64,000 bases of DNA from Microglena sp. YARC (GCA_022414725.1 CM039463.1:80797420-80861419), one strand, 5' to 3'; counted from the stretch's first letter, positions 28,496 to 38,466 are shown. A program made the numbers and translations. Notes: generated by a model not told the origin, from the sequence alone.

Positions 28496-31400
28496 AGGAG
28501 TGGGAGCGTGGGACTTTAACTTCGTGTTCAAGAGCATCTCCGATAGCTTGCTACAAGATGTAAGTGTGGGGAGTGGAAGGAGGGGTATCTAGGTTTGGAG
28601 GGCGGGGTGGTGGGAGCGGGAGTGTGGGAGTTGAATGTCGTGTTTAAGGACATCTCAGAAAGGTTGCTACAAGATGTGAGTGTGGGCAGTGGCAGGAGTT
28701 ACAAGATGAGAGTGTGGGGAGTGAAGGAAGGGGTGTCTAGGTTTGGGGGGTTGGGGTGGTGGGAGAGGGAGTGTGGGAGTTGAATGTCGTGTTTGAGGGC
28801 ATCTCAGATAGGTCGCTACAAGGTGTAAGTGTGGGCAGTGGCAGGAGTTACAAGATGTAAGTGTGAGCAGTGGCAGGAGTTACAAGATGTGAGTGTGGGC
28901 AGTGGCAGGAGTTACAAGATGTAATTGTGAGCAGTGGCAGGAGTTACAAGATGTGAGTGTGGGCAGTGGCAGGAGTTACAAGATGTGAGTGTGGGCAGTG
29001 GCAGGAGTTACAAGATGTGATTGTGGGCAGTGGCAGGAGTTACAAGATGTGGGTGTGGGCAGTGGCAGGAGTTACAAGATGTGAGTGTGGGCAGTGGCAG
29101 GAGTTACAAGATGTGAGTGTGGGCAGTGGCAGGAGTTACAAGATGTAAGTGTGAGCAGTGGCAGGAGTTACAAGATGTGAGTGTGGGCACTGGCAGGAGT
29201 TACAAGGTGTAAGTGTGGGCAGTGGCAGGAGTTACAAGATGTGAGTGTGGGCAGTGGCAGGAGTTACAAGGTGTGAGTGTGGGCAGTGGCAGGAGTTACA
29301 AGATGTGAGTGTGGGCAGTGGCAGGAGTTACAAGATGTGAGTGTGGGCAGTGGCAGGAGTTACAAGATGTGAGTGTGGGCAGTGGCAGGAGTTACAAGAT
29401 GTGAGTGGGGGCAGTGGCAAGAGTTACAAGATGTGAGTGGGGGCAGTGGCAGGAGTTACAAGATGTGAGTGTGGGCAGTGGCAGGAGTTACAAGGTGTAA
29501 GTGTGGGCAGTGGCAGGAGTTACAAGATGTGAGTGTGGGAAGTGGCAGGAGTTACAAGATGTGAGTGTGGGTAGTGGCAGGAGTTTACAAGAATGTGAGT
29601 GGGGGCAGTGGCAGGAGTTACAAGATGTGAGTGTGGGCAGTGGCAAGGAGTTACAAGAATGTGAGTGTGGGCAAAGTGGCAGGAGCTACAAGATGTGAGT
29701 GGGGGCAGTGGGCAGGAGTTTACAAGATGTGAGTGTGGGCAGTGGCAGGAGTTTACAAGATGTAGTGTGGGGCAGTGGCAGGAGTTACAAGATGTGAGTG
29801 TGGGGCAGTGGCAGGAGTTACAAGATGTGAGTGTGGGCAGTGCAGGAGTTACAAGATGTGAGTGGGGCAGTGGCAGGAGTTACAAAATGTGAGTGTGGGC
29901 AGTGGCAGGAAGTTACAAGGTGTGAGTGTGTGGCAGTGGCAGGGAGTTACAAGATGTGGAGTGTGGGCAGTGGCAGGAGTTTACAAGAATGTGAGTGGTG
30001 GGCCAGTGGCCAGGAGTTACAAGATGTGAGTGTGGGCAGTGGCAGGAGTTACAAGATGTGAGTGTGGGCAGTGGCAGGAGTTACAAGATGTGAGTGTGGG
30101 CAGTGGCAGGAGTTACAAGATGTGAGTGTGGGCAGTGGCAGGAGTTACAAGTGTGAGTGTGGGCAGTGGCAGGAGTTTACAAGATGTGAGTGGGGGCAGT
30201 GGCAAGGAGTTACAAGATGTGAGTGTGGGCAGTGGCAGGAGTTACAAGATGTGAGTGTGGGCAGTGGCAGGAGTTACAAGATGTGAGTGGGGGCAGTGGC
30301 AGGAGTTACAAGATGTGAGTGGGGGCAGTGGCAGGAGTTACAAGATGTGAGTGTGGGCAGTGGCAGGAGTTACAAGATGTGAGTGGGGGCAGTGGCAGGA
30401 GTTACAAGATGTGAGTGTGGGGAGTGAAGGAGGGGGTGTCTAGGTTTGGGGGGGCGGTGGTGGTGGGGAGCGGAGTGTGGGAGTTGAATGTTGTGTTTGA
30501 GGGCACCTCAGGTTGGTTGCTACAAGATATGAGTCTGGGCAGTGGCAGGAGTTACAAGATGAGAGTGTGGGGAGTGAAGGGAGGATTATCTAGGTTTGGG
30601 GTGTCGGGGTGGTGGGAGAGTGAGTGTGGGAGTTGAATGTCGTGTTTAAGGACATCTCAGAAAGGTCGCTACAAGGTGTGGGTGTGGGGAGTGGGAAGCG
30701 TTTAGGTATGTGGGTTGGGGTGGTGGGAGTGCGAGCAGGGGAGCGGGAGAGTGTGTGGGAGTGATGGTAGGTTTTGGGTCTGGCAGTGGTAGTAGGTGTG
30801 GGAGTAGTAGTAGGTGTGGGAGTGGTAATAGGTGTGGGAGTGGTAATAGGTGTGGGAGTGGTAGTAGGTGTGGGATTGGGTATTCTGTAAATTCTGATCA
30901 TTCTGTAAATTCTGACCATTCTGTCACTTCTGACGCATTCTGACAATTCTGACCGTTTCTGACGCATTCTGTCAATTCTGTCAATTCTGACCATTCCCTG
31001 ACGCATTCCGACAAAATCTGACCATTCTGACAATTCTGAATGTTCTGACCATTCTGACCTTTCTGTCAATTCTGACCATTCTGTCAATTCTGACCATTCT
31101 GACAATTCTGAATGTTCTGGCCATTCTGACCATTCTGTCAATTCTGACCATTCTGACAATTCTGACCATTCTGACCATTCTGACAATTCTGTAAATTCTG
31201 TCAATTCTGACAATTCTGACCATTCTTTTCATTCTGTCAATTCTGACCATTCTGGCAATTCTGACAACTCTTCATGACAGGTCGTTCGAGCGCGATGTAA
31301 ACGGTGTGTGTTTTCAAGCCTGGTAGTGTTGTACTGCAGGCAGGGGGGCTTTGCCCAGCCAGACGATTGCATGTACTACCTGAAGCATGGCGAGGCCGAG

Positions 31401-34400
31401 GTGGTTATTTCTGGTGCGGTCGACCAGTCCTCCAAAAGCAACCCAGGAGAGGAGCGTACCGTGGAGGGACATACAGTACGGATCTCGCAAAAGCCAGGCT
31501 GGATGTTTGGTGACGTGGCATTACTCTTCCACTCTTCCCGTACCGCCTCCGTCATAGCTAAGACCAACATCACAGTGTGGGCTCTTGAGCGCAAGACCTT
31601 CCTCAAGTTCGTGATGAGGCATGCCCAAGGAGCCAGGGCCTTGAGATTCCTTCGGAAGCTTCCGCTGCTGAAGGGTCTGGCTGACAATGACCTCATCAGG
31701 GCTGCGGCTCGCATGCCCCAGAGGGTTTACCAGGACAACGAAGCGCTGATCAAGTATGGCGAGCGGGGAAATGAACTGTTCCTCATTCGATACGGCAAGG
31801 TGAGTGTAGTAGGGTGGTGGTGGTGGGGTGGGTGGGGGGGTCCTTGGGGTCAGGTGGGTTGGGGGGGGGGGGATCCTTGAGGTCAGGCGGGGTACGTTTG
31901 TGGTGGTGGTGATGGGGGGGGTGGGGGTGGGGGGGGTCCTTGGGGTCAGGTGGGTACTTGTGGTGGGGGGGTCCTTGGGGTCAGGTGGGGTACTTGTGGT
32001 GGGGGAGGGGGGTGGTGTGTGGGGGGATCCCTTGGGGTCAGGTGGGCTGCGTTTTGGTGGGGGGGGGAGTGGTGGGGTGGGGGAGATCCTTGGGGTCAGG
32101 TGGGGTGCGTTGTGGTGGTGGGGTGAGTGGTGGGGGTGGGGGAGATCCTTGGGGTCAGGTGGGGTGCGTTTGTGGTGGTGGGGGGAGTGGTGGGGGTGGG
32201 GGAAATCCTTGGGGTCAGGTGGGGTGCGTTGTGGTGGTGGTGGTAGTGGTGGGGGTGGGGGAGATGCTTGGGGTCAGGTGGGGTGCGTTGTGGTGGTGGG
32301 GGGAAGGGGCTTAGCTGACAACAATCTGATCAGGGCGGCGGCTAGCTTGCTCCAGAGGGTGTACAAGGATTGTGAAGCACTGATCAAGTATGGCGAGCTA
32401 GGAAATGATCTCTTCCTCATTGTATATGGCAAGGTGATGTTTATGTTGGCTTGGCTTGGCTTGGCTTGGTTTGACCTGGCTTTGCTTGACTTGGGTTAGG
32501 TTCGCTTGGCTTGGCTTGGCTTATGTTGGCTTGACTTGACTTGACTTGTGTTGTTTTGGGTTGGGTTGGGTTGGGTTAACTATCAAAAAGCCTCGAACCT
32601 CCATTCACCACACCCTATTCACAAATCCCCAAACAGGAAGCACTACACCCTAATCACCACTCCCCACCCCTGACCCCTCTAGCCCTCTAGGTCAAGGTGA
32701 TGTGCCCCGATGGCTATGGTGGCCAGGTCGTGGCGGTCACCCTGAGTCCCACTCCTCAAACACAAACCACCAAAATCTCGCACTACACCCCCCTATCACC
32801 ACTCTCCGCAATCACCACACCCTTAATCACCACTCCCCCACCAGACCTCCATAGGTCAAAGTCGTGCGGCCCGATGGCAGTGGTGGCCAGGTTCTCGCCC
32901 TTTGGTCCTGGGTCTCACCCCCAAACAAAAAGCACATGCACCCCCACTCACCACTCACAAGAACACACGCACCGCACCCCCACTCACCTCACTGCACCAC
33001 TCACCACTCACCACTCACCACTCAGCCACTCACCCCCAAACAAGAAGCACCGCACCCCACTCACCACTCACCACTCACCAACTCACCACTCACCCCCCAA
33101 ACAAGAAAGCACCGCACCCCCCACTCACCACTCACAAGAAGCACCGCACCCCCACTCACCACTCACAAGAAGCACCGCACCCCCACTCACCACTCTGCTT
33201 GTCACCACTCACGCACTCACTCCTCCCGGATTACCAAGACAAGAAGCGACGCGCACCCCACTCACCACTCACAAGAAGCACCGCACCCCGCACTCACCAC
33301 TCACCACTGCACCATCACCACTCACCCCCAAACAAAGAAGCACCGCACCCCCACTCACGCACTCCACCACTCACCACTCACCCCCCAAACAAGAAGCACC
33401 GCACCCCCACTCACCACTCACAAAGAAGATAACACCCCCACTCACCACTCACCACTCACCACTCACCACTCCCCCCCAAACAAGAAAGCACCGCACCCCC
33501 ACTCACCACACCGCACCCCCACACCACTCACCACTCACCACTCTCAGTCCCCTATCATCAAGCACCCCACCCCAACCACCACACCCTAATCACCACTCCC
33601 CCCAACCCTGACCCCACTAGGTCAAAGTCATGCGGCCCGATGGCAATGGTGGCCAGGTCGTGGCAGTCACTCTGGGTCGTGGTCAGTTCATCGGTGAGCG
33701 GGCCGTCATCAACAACCGCATGCGTAGTGCCGACTGTATTGCCGAGGGCACCGTGCAGGTGGTGGTGATGGAGAAGCGTGACTTCATGAACCTTGACAAC
33801 CCTCTACTTGCTTGGATGCTTGACTACGATGCTGTGGCCACATGCTTGCGGGGCGTGCCATATCTCAAGAGTCTCAAACAGGAGCACATGGAGAATATCT
33901 TGGACCGCTTCGACCCTCGTGAGGAGAAGTTCCAAGGGGACGTTGTGATCAATCAGGGGGGGGAGCTGGGTAAAGTGCTGGTGTACACCATGTTGGTGTT
34001 GGTGATGGACTGTTGGCGTTGGTGATGGACTGTTGGTTTTGGTGTTGTTGTTAGTGATAGACTGTTGGTTTTGGTGTTGGTGATGGACTGTTGGTTTTGG
34101 TGTTGGTGATGGACTGTTGGTGTTGGTGTTGGTGATGGACTGTTGGTTTTGGTGTTGGTGATGGACTGTTGGTGATGGACTGTTGGTTTTGGTGTTGGTG
34201 ATGGACTGTTGGTGTTGGTGTTGGTGATGGACTGTTGGTTTTGGTGTTGGTGATGGACTGTTGGTGTTGGTGTTGGTGATGGACTGTTGGTTTTGGTGAT
34301 GGACTGTTGGTTTTGGTGATGGACTGTTGGTTTTGGTGTTCGTGTTGGTGTTTGGAGGACTGTTATATCGTTGTGGTGTTGGTGTTGGTGATGGAACTGC

Positions 34401-35518
34401 AGGTTTTGGGGTGTTGGGGATGGGAATGTTGGTTTTGGTGTTGGGGATGGACTGTTGGTTATGGTGTTCGTGTTGGTGTTGAACTGTTAGTTTTGGTGTT
34501 GGTGTTGGTGATGGACTGTTGGTGTTGGTGATGGTGTTGGTGATGGACTGTTGGTGTTGGTGATGGTGTTGGTGATGGACTGTTGGTTTTTAGTGGTAAT
34601 GTTGTTGAATGGGACTATTGATTTTGGTGTTCGTGTTAGTGGTGGACCAGTTTGGTGTCGGTGTTGGAAACTGTTGGTTTTGGTGCTGGTTCGTTGGTGA
34701 TGGAACTGTTGGTTTTTAGTGGTGATGTTGTTGATGGACTATTGATTTTGGTGTTCGTGTTAGTGTTGGAAAAAACGCGGTTGGTGTCGGTGTTGGACTG
34801 TTGGTTTTGGTGCTGGTGTTGGTGATGGACTGTTGGTTTTTAGTGGTGATGTTGTTGATGGACTATTGATTTTGGTGTTCGTGTTAGTGTTGGACGGTTG
34901 GTGTCGGTGTTGGACTGTTGGTTTTGATGTTGGTGTTGGTGATGGACTGTTGATGTTGTGATCAACCCAGAGGAGCTATAGCTTGGTCCTGGACCGTTCG
35001 AGTTCCCTGATTTTTCATTAAAGGCGACCCCCAACCCCCCTCCCGACCCCTAAATGATGATTAGTGGATGCCCCACCCCCCCCCCCCCCCACACACACAC
35101 ACCACCACCACCACCCGCCACACACACAAAAAAAATCAAACCAAACCACATGGAAATCAAACCTCAACCAAAATGAAAAATGAAAAAGAAAAAAAATTAA
35201 CCCAAAGCAACCATGTACCCTTTCCCTTCCCCCAGGTCGTCAAAGATCTATGTAATCAGACAGGTGAGGTGCGCATTCTACCAGGACAACCGACCGGTAT
35301 CAGACCCAATCCCAAGCCAATTCAAACCCAAATCAAACCATGTACCCTCACCTTTCCCCCAGGTCGAGAAGATCTACGTGATCAAGATTGGTGAGGTGCG
35401 CATCTACCAGGACAACCGACCGGTATCAGACCCAACATTCCTACATGAGGTGGGAGGCTTCTCCTTCTTCGGTGAAAGCGCACTCGAGAGGCCGTTCAAG
35501 AGCCCGTATCAGATCGTG
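21550..35518 (+). CDS. Protein with three cyclic-nucleotide-binding domains, possibly PKG (gene span, partial)
   Basis: Exons: 21550-21646, 24426-24471, 25948-26037, 26326-26447, 28225-28336, 31281-31799, 33621-33974 and 35363-35518, all phase-consistent. After a Ser/Asp-rich N-terminus come three CNB domains. Domain A has GWMFGDVALLFHSSRTASV; B has GQFIGERAVINNRMRSAD; C has GGFSFFGESALERPFKSPY. By family knowledge these phosphate-binding cassettes bind cAMP or cGMP. Tandem CNBs with a KERRAAAGSE stretch upstream, resembling an R-R-x-A inhibitory site, suggest an algal or protist-type cGMP-dependent kinase. The kinase domain is not visible; it would lie in or beyond the gap at 37467. A kinase-less multi-CNB protein is the alternative. 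Confidence 0.85.
23850..24240. repeat. (GCATA)n microsatellite, roughly 75 units
   Basis: Almost perfect pentanucleotide tract with variant units at the right end (GCATT, GCACA). It is open in all three minus-strand frames, producing false MLCYA ORFs. Confidence 0.98.
24290..24352 (+). mobile_element. 3' end of a SINE related to the copies at 49.6 and 50.6 kb
   Basis: GGCGTACGGGAGGGTCCCCT then ACACCACGCCCCTCCAGGCG TT parallels the SINE tail GCGTACGACGGGTTCCCTTA then ACCACGCCCCACCAGGCGTT. The tRNA-like head is missing. Confidence 0.65.
24426..24471 (+). CDS. CNB gene micro-exon
   Basis: 46 bp, acceptor TTTGCAG, donor GTAAGT. Encodes NQVIEDASVRRALPV after completing an Ile codon. Ends in phase 0. 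Confidence 0.7.
24835..25925 (+). repeat. 34-bp array plus two acceptor echoes
   Basis: About 27 units of CCATGTTGTGCAACTGTACT TCATACTATACCTT. The last intron bases, ATACCTTATATGTTGTGCCT GCAG, are a diverged unit. Two acceptor echoes at about 25752-25812 and 25857-25925 keep CTGCAG followed by CATCCTACACCG, matching the true exon start CAGCCTACACCG. Confidence 0.92.
25948..26037 (+). CDS. CNB gene exon with RRAAAGSE motif
   Basis: Encodes QPTPRISPSHVAASQVPHIH then KERRAAAGSE. Donor GTGAGG, phase 0 at both ends. The RR-x-A pattern resembles the pseudosubstrate loops of cyclic-nucleotide kinases (inference). Confidence 0.8.
26038..26325 (+). repeat. Donor-side echoes of the RRAAAGSE exon
   Basis: Two copies at about 26080-26120 and 26155-26205 contain AGGAGCGTCGAGCCGCTGCT or a variant, then GAATCTGAG and GTGAGG. 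A third, truncated copy begins at about 26230. Confidence 0.92.
26326..26447 (+). CDS. CNB gene acidic exon
   Basis: Encodes AVRDQIRKLAVGGTAKKDDD then an acidic SDSESDDEDNG stretch. Ends in phase 2 at GTGAGG. Confidence 0.82.
26479..27205. mobile_element. Foldback element with arms over 200 bp
   Basis: The left arm (about 26479-26695) and right arm (about 26908-27205) are inverse complements through GGCCTCCTCCCGGGACAGC-like, TAGGGCCATTTAGG and TAGCGATAATTACGCTAAAA-like segments. The right arm carries about 130 extra bases. A third partial copy is at 58498-58640. Confidence 0.82.
27205..28224 (+). repeat. Acceptor echoes and 74-bp array before the CNB entry exon
   Basis: Copies of GGCGTTTGGTAGCGGAGGCT GG occur near 27210, 27326 and 27990. 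A 74-bp unit (GGCTGGCCCATGCCATCTCT) repeats about seven times at 27348-27860 (for example 27426, 27500, 27574, 27648). A dispersed ~80-bp repeat (27853-27945) and AT-rich DNA follow. Confidence 0.88.
28225..28336 (+). CDS. CNB gene exon: N-terminal helices of CNB-A
   Basis: Encodes AFGSGGWSKPQEVTDAVCEA then LQKNFVFKGISDSLLQD, the helical lead-in typical of CNB domains (N-F-x-F-x-G/L). Donor GTGAGA, phase 0. Confidence 0.9.
28337..30660 (+). repeat. Array of about 50 donor-site copies (32-bp unit)
   Basis: The unit GATGTGAGTGTGGGCAGTGG CAGGAGTTACAA reproduces the exon's junction CAAGAT|GTGAGA in each repeat, here ACAAGAT|GTGAGT. At the left and right ends, larger units also carry exon sequence (GTGTTTAAGGACATCTCAGA then AAGGTTGCTACAAGAT). 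A poly-G run of about 46 lies at 28449-28494. Confidence 0.96.
30770..31270 (+). repeat. GGTGTGGGAGTGGTAATA and ATTCTGACC short-unit arrays
   Basis: An 18-bp GGTGTGGGAGTGGTAGTA array lies at about 30785-30880. A 9-12 bp ATTCTGACC/ATTCTGACA/ATTCTGTCA array fills 30882-31262 and ends in the acceptor context ATTCTGACAACTCTTCATGACAG, whose first bases are a unit. Confidence 0.9.
31281..31799 (+). CDS. CNB gene large exon: CNB-A core and start of CNB-B
   Basis: 173 codons. CNB-A: DDCMYYLKHGEAEVVISG, then FGDVALLFHSSRTAS, then VWALERKTFLKFV. CNB-B begins LRKLPLLKGLADNDLIRAA and runs to ELFLIRYGK. The cassette Glu that normally contacts the ribose 2'-OH is Asp (FGD). Donor GTGAGT, phase 0. Confidence 0.95.
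31800..32305 (+). repeat. ~60-bp G-rich array
   Basis: Units contain CCTTGGGGTCAGGTGGGGTG then CGTTGTGGTGGTGG and GGTGAGTGG. The first bases after the true donor (GTGAGTGTAGTAGGGTGGTG) resemble the unit. Confidence 0.88.
32306..32434 (+). pseudogene. Near-intact echo of the CNB-B exon end
   Basis: Encodes ADNNLIRAAASLLQRVYKDC then EALIKYGELGNDLFLIVYGK with a GTGATG donor: 40 codons aligned without gap or stop to the end of the true exon. The nearest upstream AG (CTTAG) would put the segment out of frame, so a simple cassette exon is unlikely. Confidence 0.88.
32691..33545 (+). repeat. Two acceptor echoes and a CACTCACCACTCAC array
   Basis: Echoes at 32691 and 32855 begin after TAG with GTCAAGGTGATG and GTCAAAGTCGTG and encode VKVMCPDGYGGQVVAVTL and VKVVRPDGSGGQVLAL. 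A C-rich array (ACCACTCACCACTCACC, GAAGCACCGCACCCCCACTC) then fills 32930-33545 before the true acceptor. Confidence 0.93.
33621..33974 (+). CDS. CNB gene exon: CNB-B core and start of CNB-C
   Basis: Starts VKVMRPDGNGGQVVAVTL, then GQFIGERAVINNRMRSAD and VVVMEKRDF. CNB-C begins LRGVPYLKSLKQEHMENIL and runs to GDVVINQGGELGK. Acceptor CACTAG. The donor AAA|GTGCTG is weak; it was chosen because it alone keeps phase 0 with the next exon. Confidence 0.9.
33975..34980 (+). repeat. GTTGGTGATGGACTGTTGGTTTTG array
   Basis: Short variable units fill about 1 kb. A donor-edge relative (GATGTTGTGATCAACCCAGA) reappears at the far end near 34947, echoing GACGTTGTGATCAATCAGGG of the exon. Confidence 0.88.
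35236..35330 (+). repeat. Acceptor-side echo of the CNB-C exon
   Basis: CCCCCAGGTCGTCAAAGATC and GTGAGGTGCGCATTCTACCA then GGACAACCGACCGGTATCAG copy the start of the true exon about 127 bp upstream. One extra base breaks the frame. Confidence 0.93.
35363..35518 (+). CDS. CNB gene exon: CNB-C core
   Basis: Encodes VEKIYVIKIGEVRIYQDNRP, then FLHEVGGFSFFGESALERPF and KSPYQIV. The cassette has FGESAL but not the usual R-T/A-A. Acceptor CCCCCAG, donor GTAAGT, phase 0. This is the last exon visible. Confidence 0.92.
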
Positions 35519-36800
35519 GTAAGTGATCATGTATGATATAATGTGACAATATGATCATGTATGATATAATTTGATAATATATGATATAATATGATAATGT
35601 TATAATATTGTTTTGTTTGTGCGAAAGCATGGCCAAGATATATGATTGTATTCGGTGAAAGCACCCTCGAGAGGACATTCAAAAGCCCGTATCAGATTGT
35701 GGTACGTGATCATGTATGTTCATGATATAATGTGATACTATGATCATGCATGATATAATTTGATAATGTGATAATATATGATATAATGTGATAATTATGG
35801 TTATAATATTGTTTTGTTTGTGCGAAAGCATGGCCAAGATATTAGATTGTGTTTGGCGAAAGCGACCTCGAGAGGCCGTTCCAGAGCCCGTATCAGATTG
35901 TGGTACGTGATCATGTATGTTCATGATATAATGTGATACTATGATCATGTATGATATAATGTGATAATGTGATAATGTATGATATAATATGACAATATGT
36001 TATAATGGGGTTACATTGTTTTGTTTGTGCGAAAGCATGGCCAAGATATAAGATTGTGTTTGGCGAAAGCGACCTCGAGAGGCCGTTCCAGAGCCCGTAT
36101 CAGATTGTGGTACGTGATCATGTATGTTCATGATATAATGTGATACTATGATCATGTATGATATAATGTGATAATGTGATAATGTATGATATAATATGAT
36201 AATGTTATAACATTGTTTTGTTTGTGCGAAAACATGGCCAAGATATAAGATTGTATTCGGTGAAAGCGACCTCGAGAGGCCGTTCAAGAGCCCATATCAG
36301 CTGTATGTTCATGATATAATGTGATACTATGATCATGTATGATATAATTTGATAATGTGAAAAGCTTGTGGAAGGTGCTCATGTATGATATGTTGATGTT
36401 ATAATATGAAAAATGATGAAGTGATAATATGAAAATGTGATCATAATGTTTTTTTGTTATCATCGCCACAATATAAGATTGTATTCGGTGAAAGCGCCCC
36501 CCGAGAGGCCATTCAGAACCCCCGTGTCAGAATCGTGGTAACAGGATCATGTATGATAATGTTATATTGTGATAATATGATCATGTATGATATAATAATA
36601 TAATGTTATATTGTGATAATATGATAATGTATGATATAATGTGATAAGGTGATAAGGTTATAATATTGTTTTGTTTGTGCGAAAGCATGGCCACAATAAA
36701 AGATTGTGATTGGTGAAAGCGCACTCAAAAGGCCGTTTCAGATCGCGGTACATGATCATGTATGATATCATGTTATAATGTGATTATGTTACAATATTGT
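35519..36800 (+). repeat. Six donor-side echoes of the CNB-C cassette
   Basis: Copies at about 35640-35702, 35845-35903, 36052-36112, 36250-36302, 36475-36540 and 36708-36750 repeat GGTGAAAGC..CTCGAGAGGC, then CCGTTCAAGAGCCCGTATCA and usually GATTGTG|GTACGTGATCATG. They encode variants of FGESDLERPFQSPYQIV, separated by AT-rich DNA with TGATATAATGTGATA motifs. Confidence 0.95.
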
Positions 36801-36847
36801 ATTTTTTTAGCGTAAGCATGGCCACAAAATATGATATTGTACTCGAC

Positions 36848-37345
36848 TGATGTGTTGCCCTCACTCACGCACTCACTCACTTGTGCCGCTCTCACTTGCT
36901 CACTCACTCACTCACTCACTCACTCACTCACTCACTTGTGCCGCCCTCACTTGCTCACTCACTCACTTGCTCACTCACTCACTCACTCACTCACTCACTC
37001 ACTCACTCACGCACTCACTCACTCATCAACATCACTCACTCACGTCACGTACTCAACCTTACCCCACCTTCGTGCCGCCCAACCTTGCTTCACTCACTCA
37101 CCTCACTCACACACTCAACATCCTCACTCACTCACATCACTCACCTCACTCACTCACTCACTCAACTTACTCACGCACTTGTGCCGCGCCTCCCTTGCAG
37201 TCACATTCACAGTTGCTCACTCCACTAACTCACTCACTCACTCACTCACGCACGTCACATGAGCACTTCACGCACATCACGCACTCACGCAACTTGTGCC
37301 ACGCCCTCACTTGCTCACTCACTCACTCACTCACTCACTCACTCA
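36848..37345. repeat. (CACT)n microsatellite interspersed with TTGTGCCGC
   Basis: Long CACTCACTCACT runs with TTGTGCCGCCCTCACTTGCT recurring. The longer motif may be an echo of the next, unseen exon's acceptor. Confidence 0.9.
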
Positions 37346-37466
37346 TGGCACCCTTTTATTTGGCTTGAAAGGGTGCATTATGGGAGAAAGGGGTGTCAAA
37401 GGGGTGTAGGGTTCCGGGGCAGCACAAGGAGGAAGGAATCGGAATGGGGTTTGGGAATGGGTTGAA

Positions 37467-38466
37467 NNNNNNNNNNNNNNNNNNNNNNNNNNNNNNNNNN
37501 NNNNNNNNNNNNNNNNNNNNNNNNNNNNNNNNNNNNNNNNNNNNNNNNNNNNNNNNNNNNNNNNNNNNNNNNNNNNNNNNNNNNNNNNNNNNNNNNNNNN
37601 NNNNNNNNNNNNNNNNNNNNNNNNNNNNNNNNNNNNNNNNNNNNNNNNNNNNNNNNNNNNNNNNNNNNNNNNNNNNNNNNNNNNNNNNNNNNNNNNNNNN
37701 NNNNNNNNNNNNNNNNNNNNNNNNNNNNNNNNNNNNNNNNNNNNNNNNNNNNNNNNNNNNNNNNNNNNNNNNNNNNNNNNNNNNNNNNNNNNNNNNNNNN
37801 NNNNNNNNNNNNNNNNNNNNNNNNNNNNNNNNNNNNNNNNNNNNNNNNNNNNNNNNNNNNNNNNNNNNNNNNNNNNNNNNNNNNNNNNNNNNNNNNNNNN
37901 NNNNNNNNNNNNNNNNNNNNNNNNNNNNNNNNNNNNNNNNNNNNNNNNNNNNNNNNNNNNNNNNNNNNNNNNNNNNNNNNNNNNNNNNNNNNNNNNNNNN
38001 NNNNNNNNNNNNNNNNNNNNNNNNNNNNNNNNNNNNNNNNNNNNNNNNNNNNNNNNNNNNNNNNNNNNNNNNNNNNNNNNNNNNNNNNNNNNNNNNNNNN
38101 NNNNNNNNNNNNNNNNNNNNNNNNNNNNNNNNNNNNNNNNNNNNNNNNNNNNNNNNNNNNNNNNNNNNNNNNNNNNNNNNNNNNNNNNNNNNNNNNNNNN
38201 NNNNNNNNNNNNNNNNNNNNNNNNNNNNNNNNNNNNNNNNNNNNNNNNNNNNNNNNNNNNNNNNNNNNNNNNNNNNNNNNNNNNNNNNNNNNNNNNNNNN
38301 NNNNNNNNNNNNNNNNNNNNNNNNNNNNNNNNNNNNNNNNNNNNNNNNNNNNNNNNNNNNNNNNNNNNNNNNNNNNNNNNNNNNNNNNNNNNNNNNNNNN
38401 NNNNNNNNNNNNNNNNNNNNNNNNNNNNNNNNNNNNNNNNNNNNNNNNNNNNNNNNNNNNNNNNNN
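37467..38466. other. Assembly gap, 1000 N
   Basis: Exactly 1000 N, probably a placeholder length. ORFs that span it are meaningless. The 3' part of the CNB gene may lie here or beyond. Confidence 1.

Noticed and set aside
32306..32434. Mutually exclusive alternative exon
   Set aside because: The matching part of the true gene is inside a single 519-bp exon, and the nearest AG gives the wrong frame, so a classic exclusive exon pair is not possible.
32697..33611. Plus-strand ORFs of 176-304 codons rich in His, Pro and Thr
   Set aside because: They translate the CACTCACC array inside a CNB intron; open in three frames.
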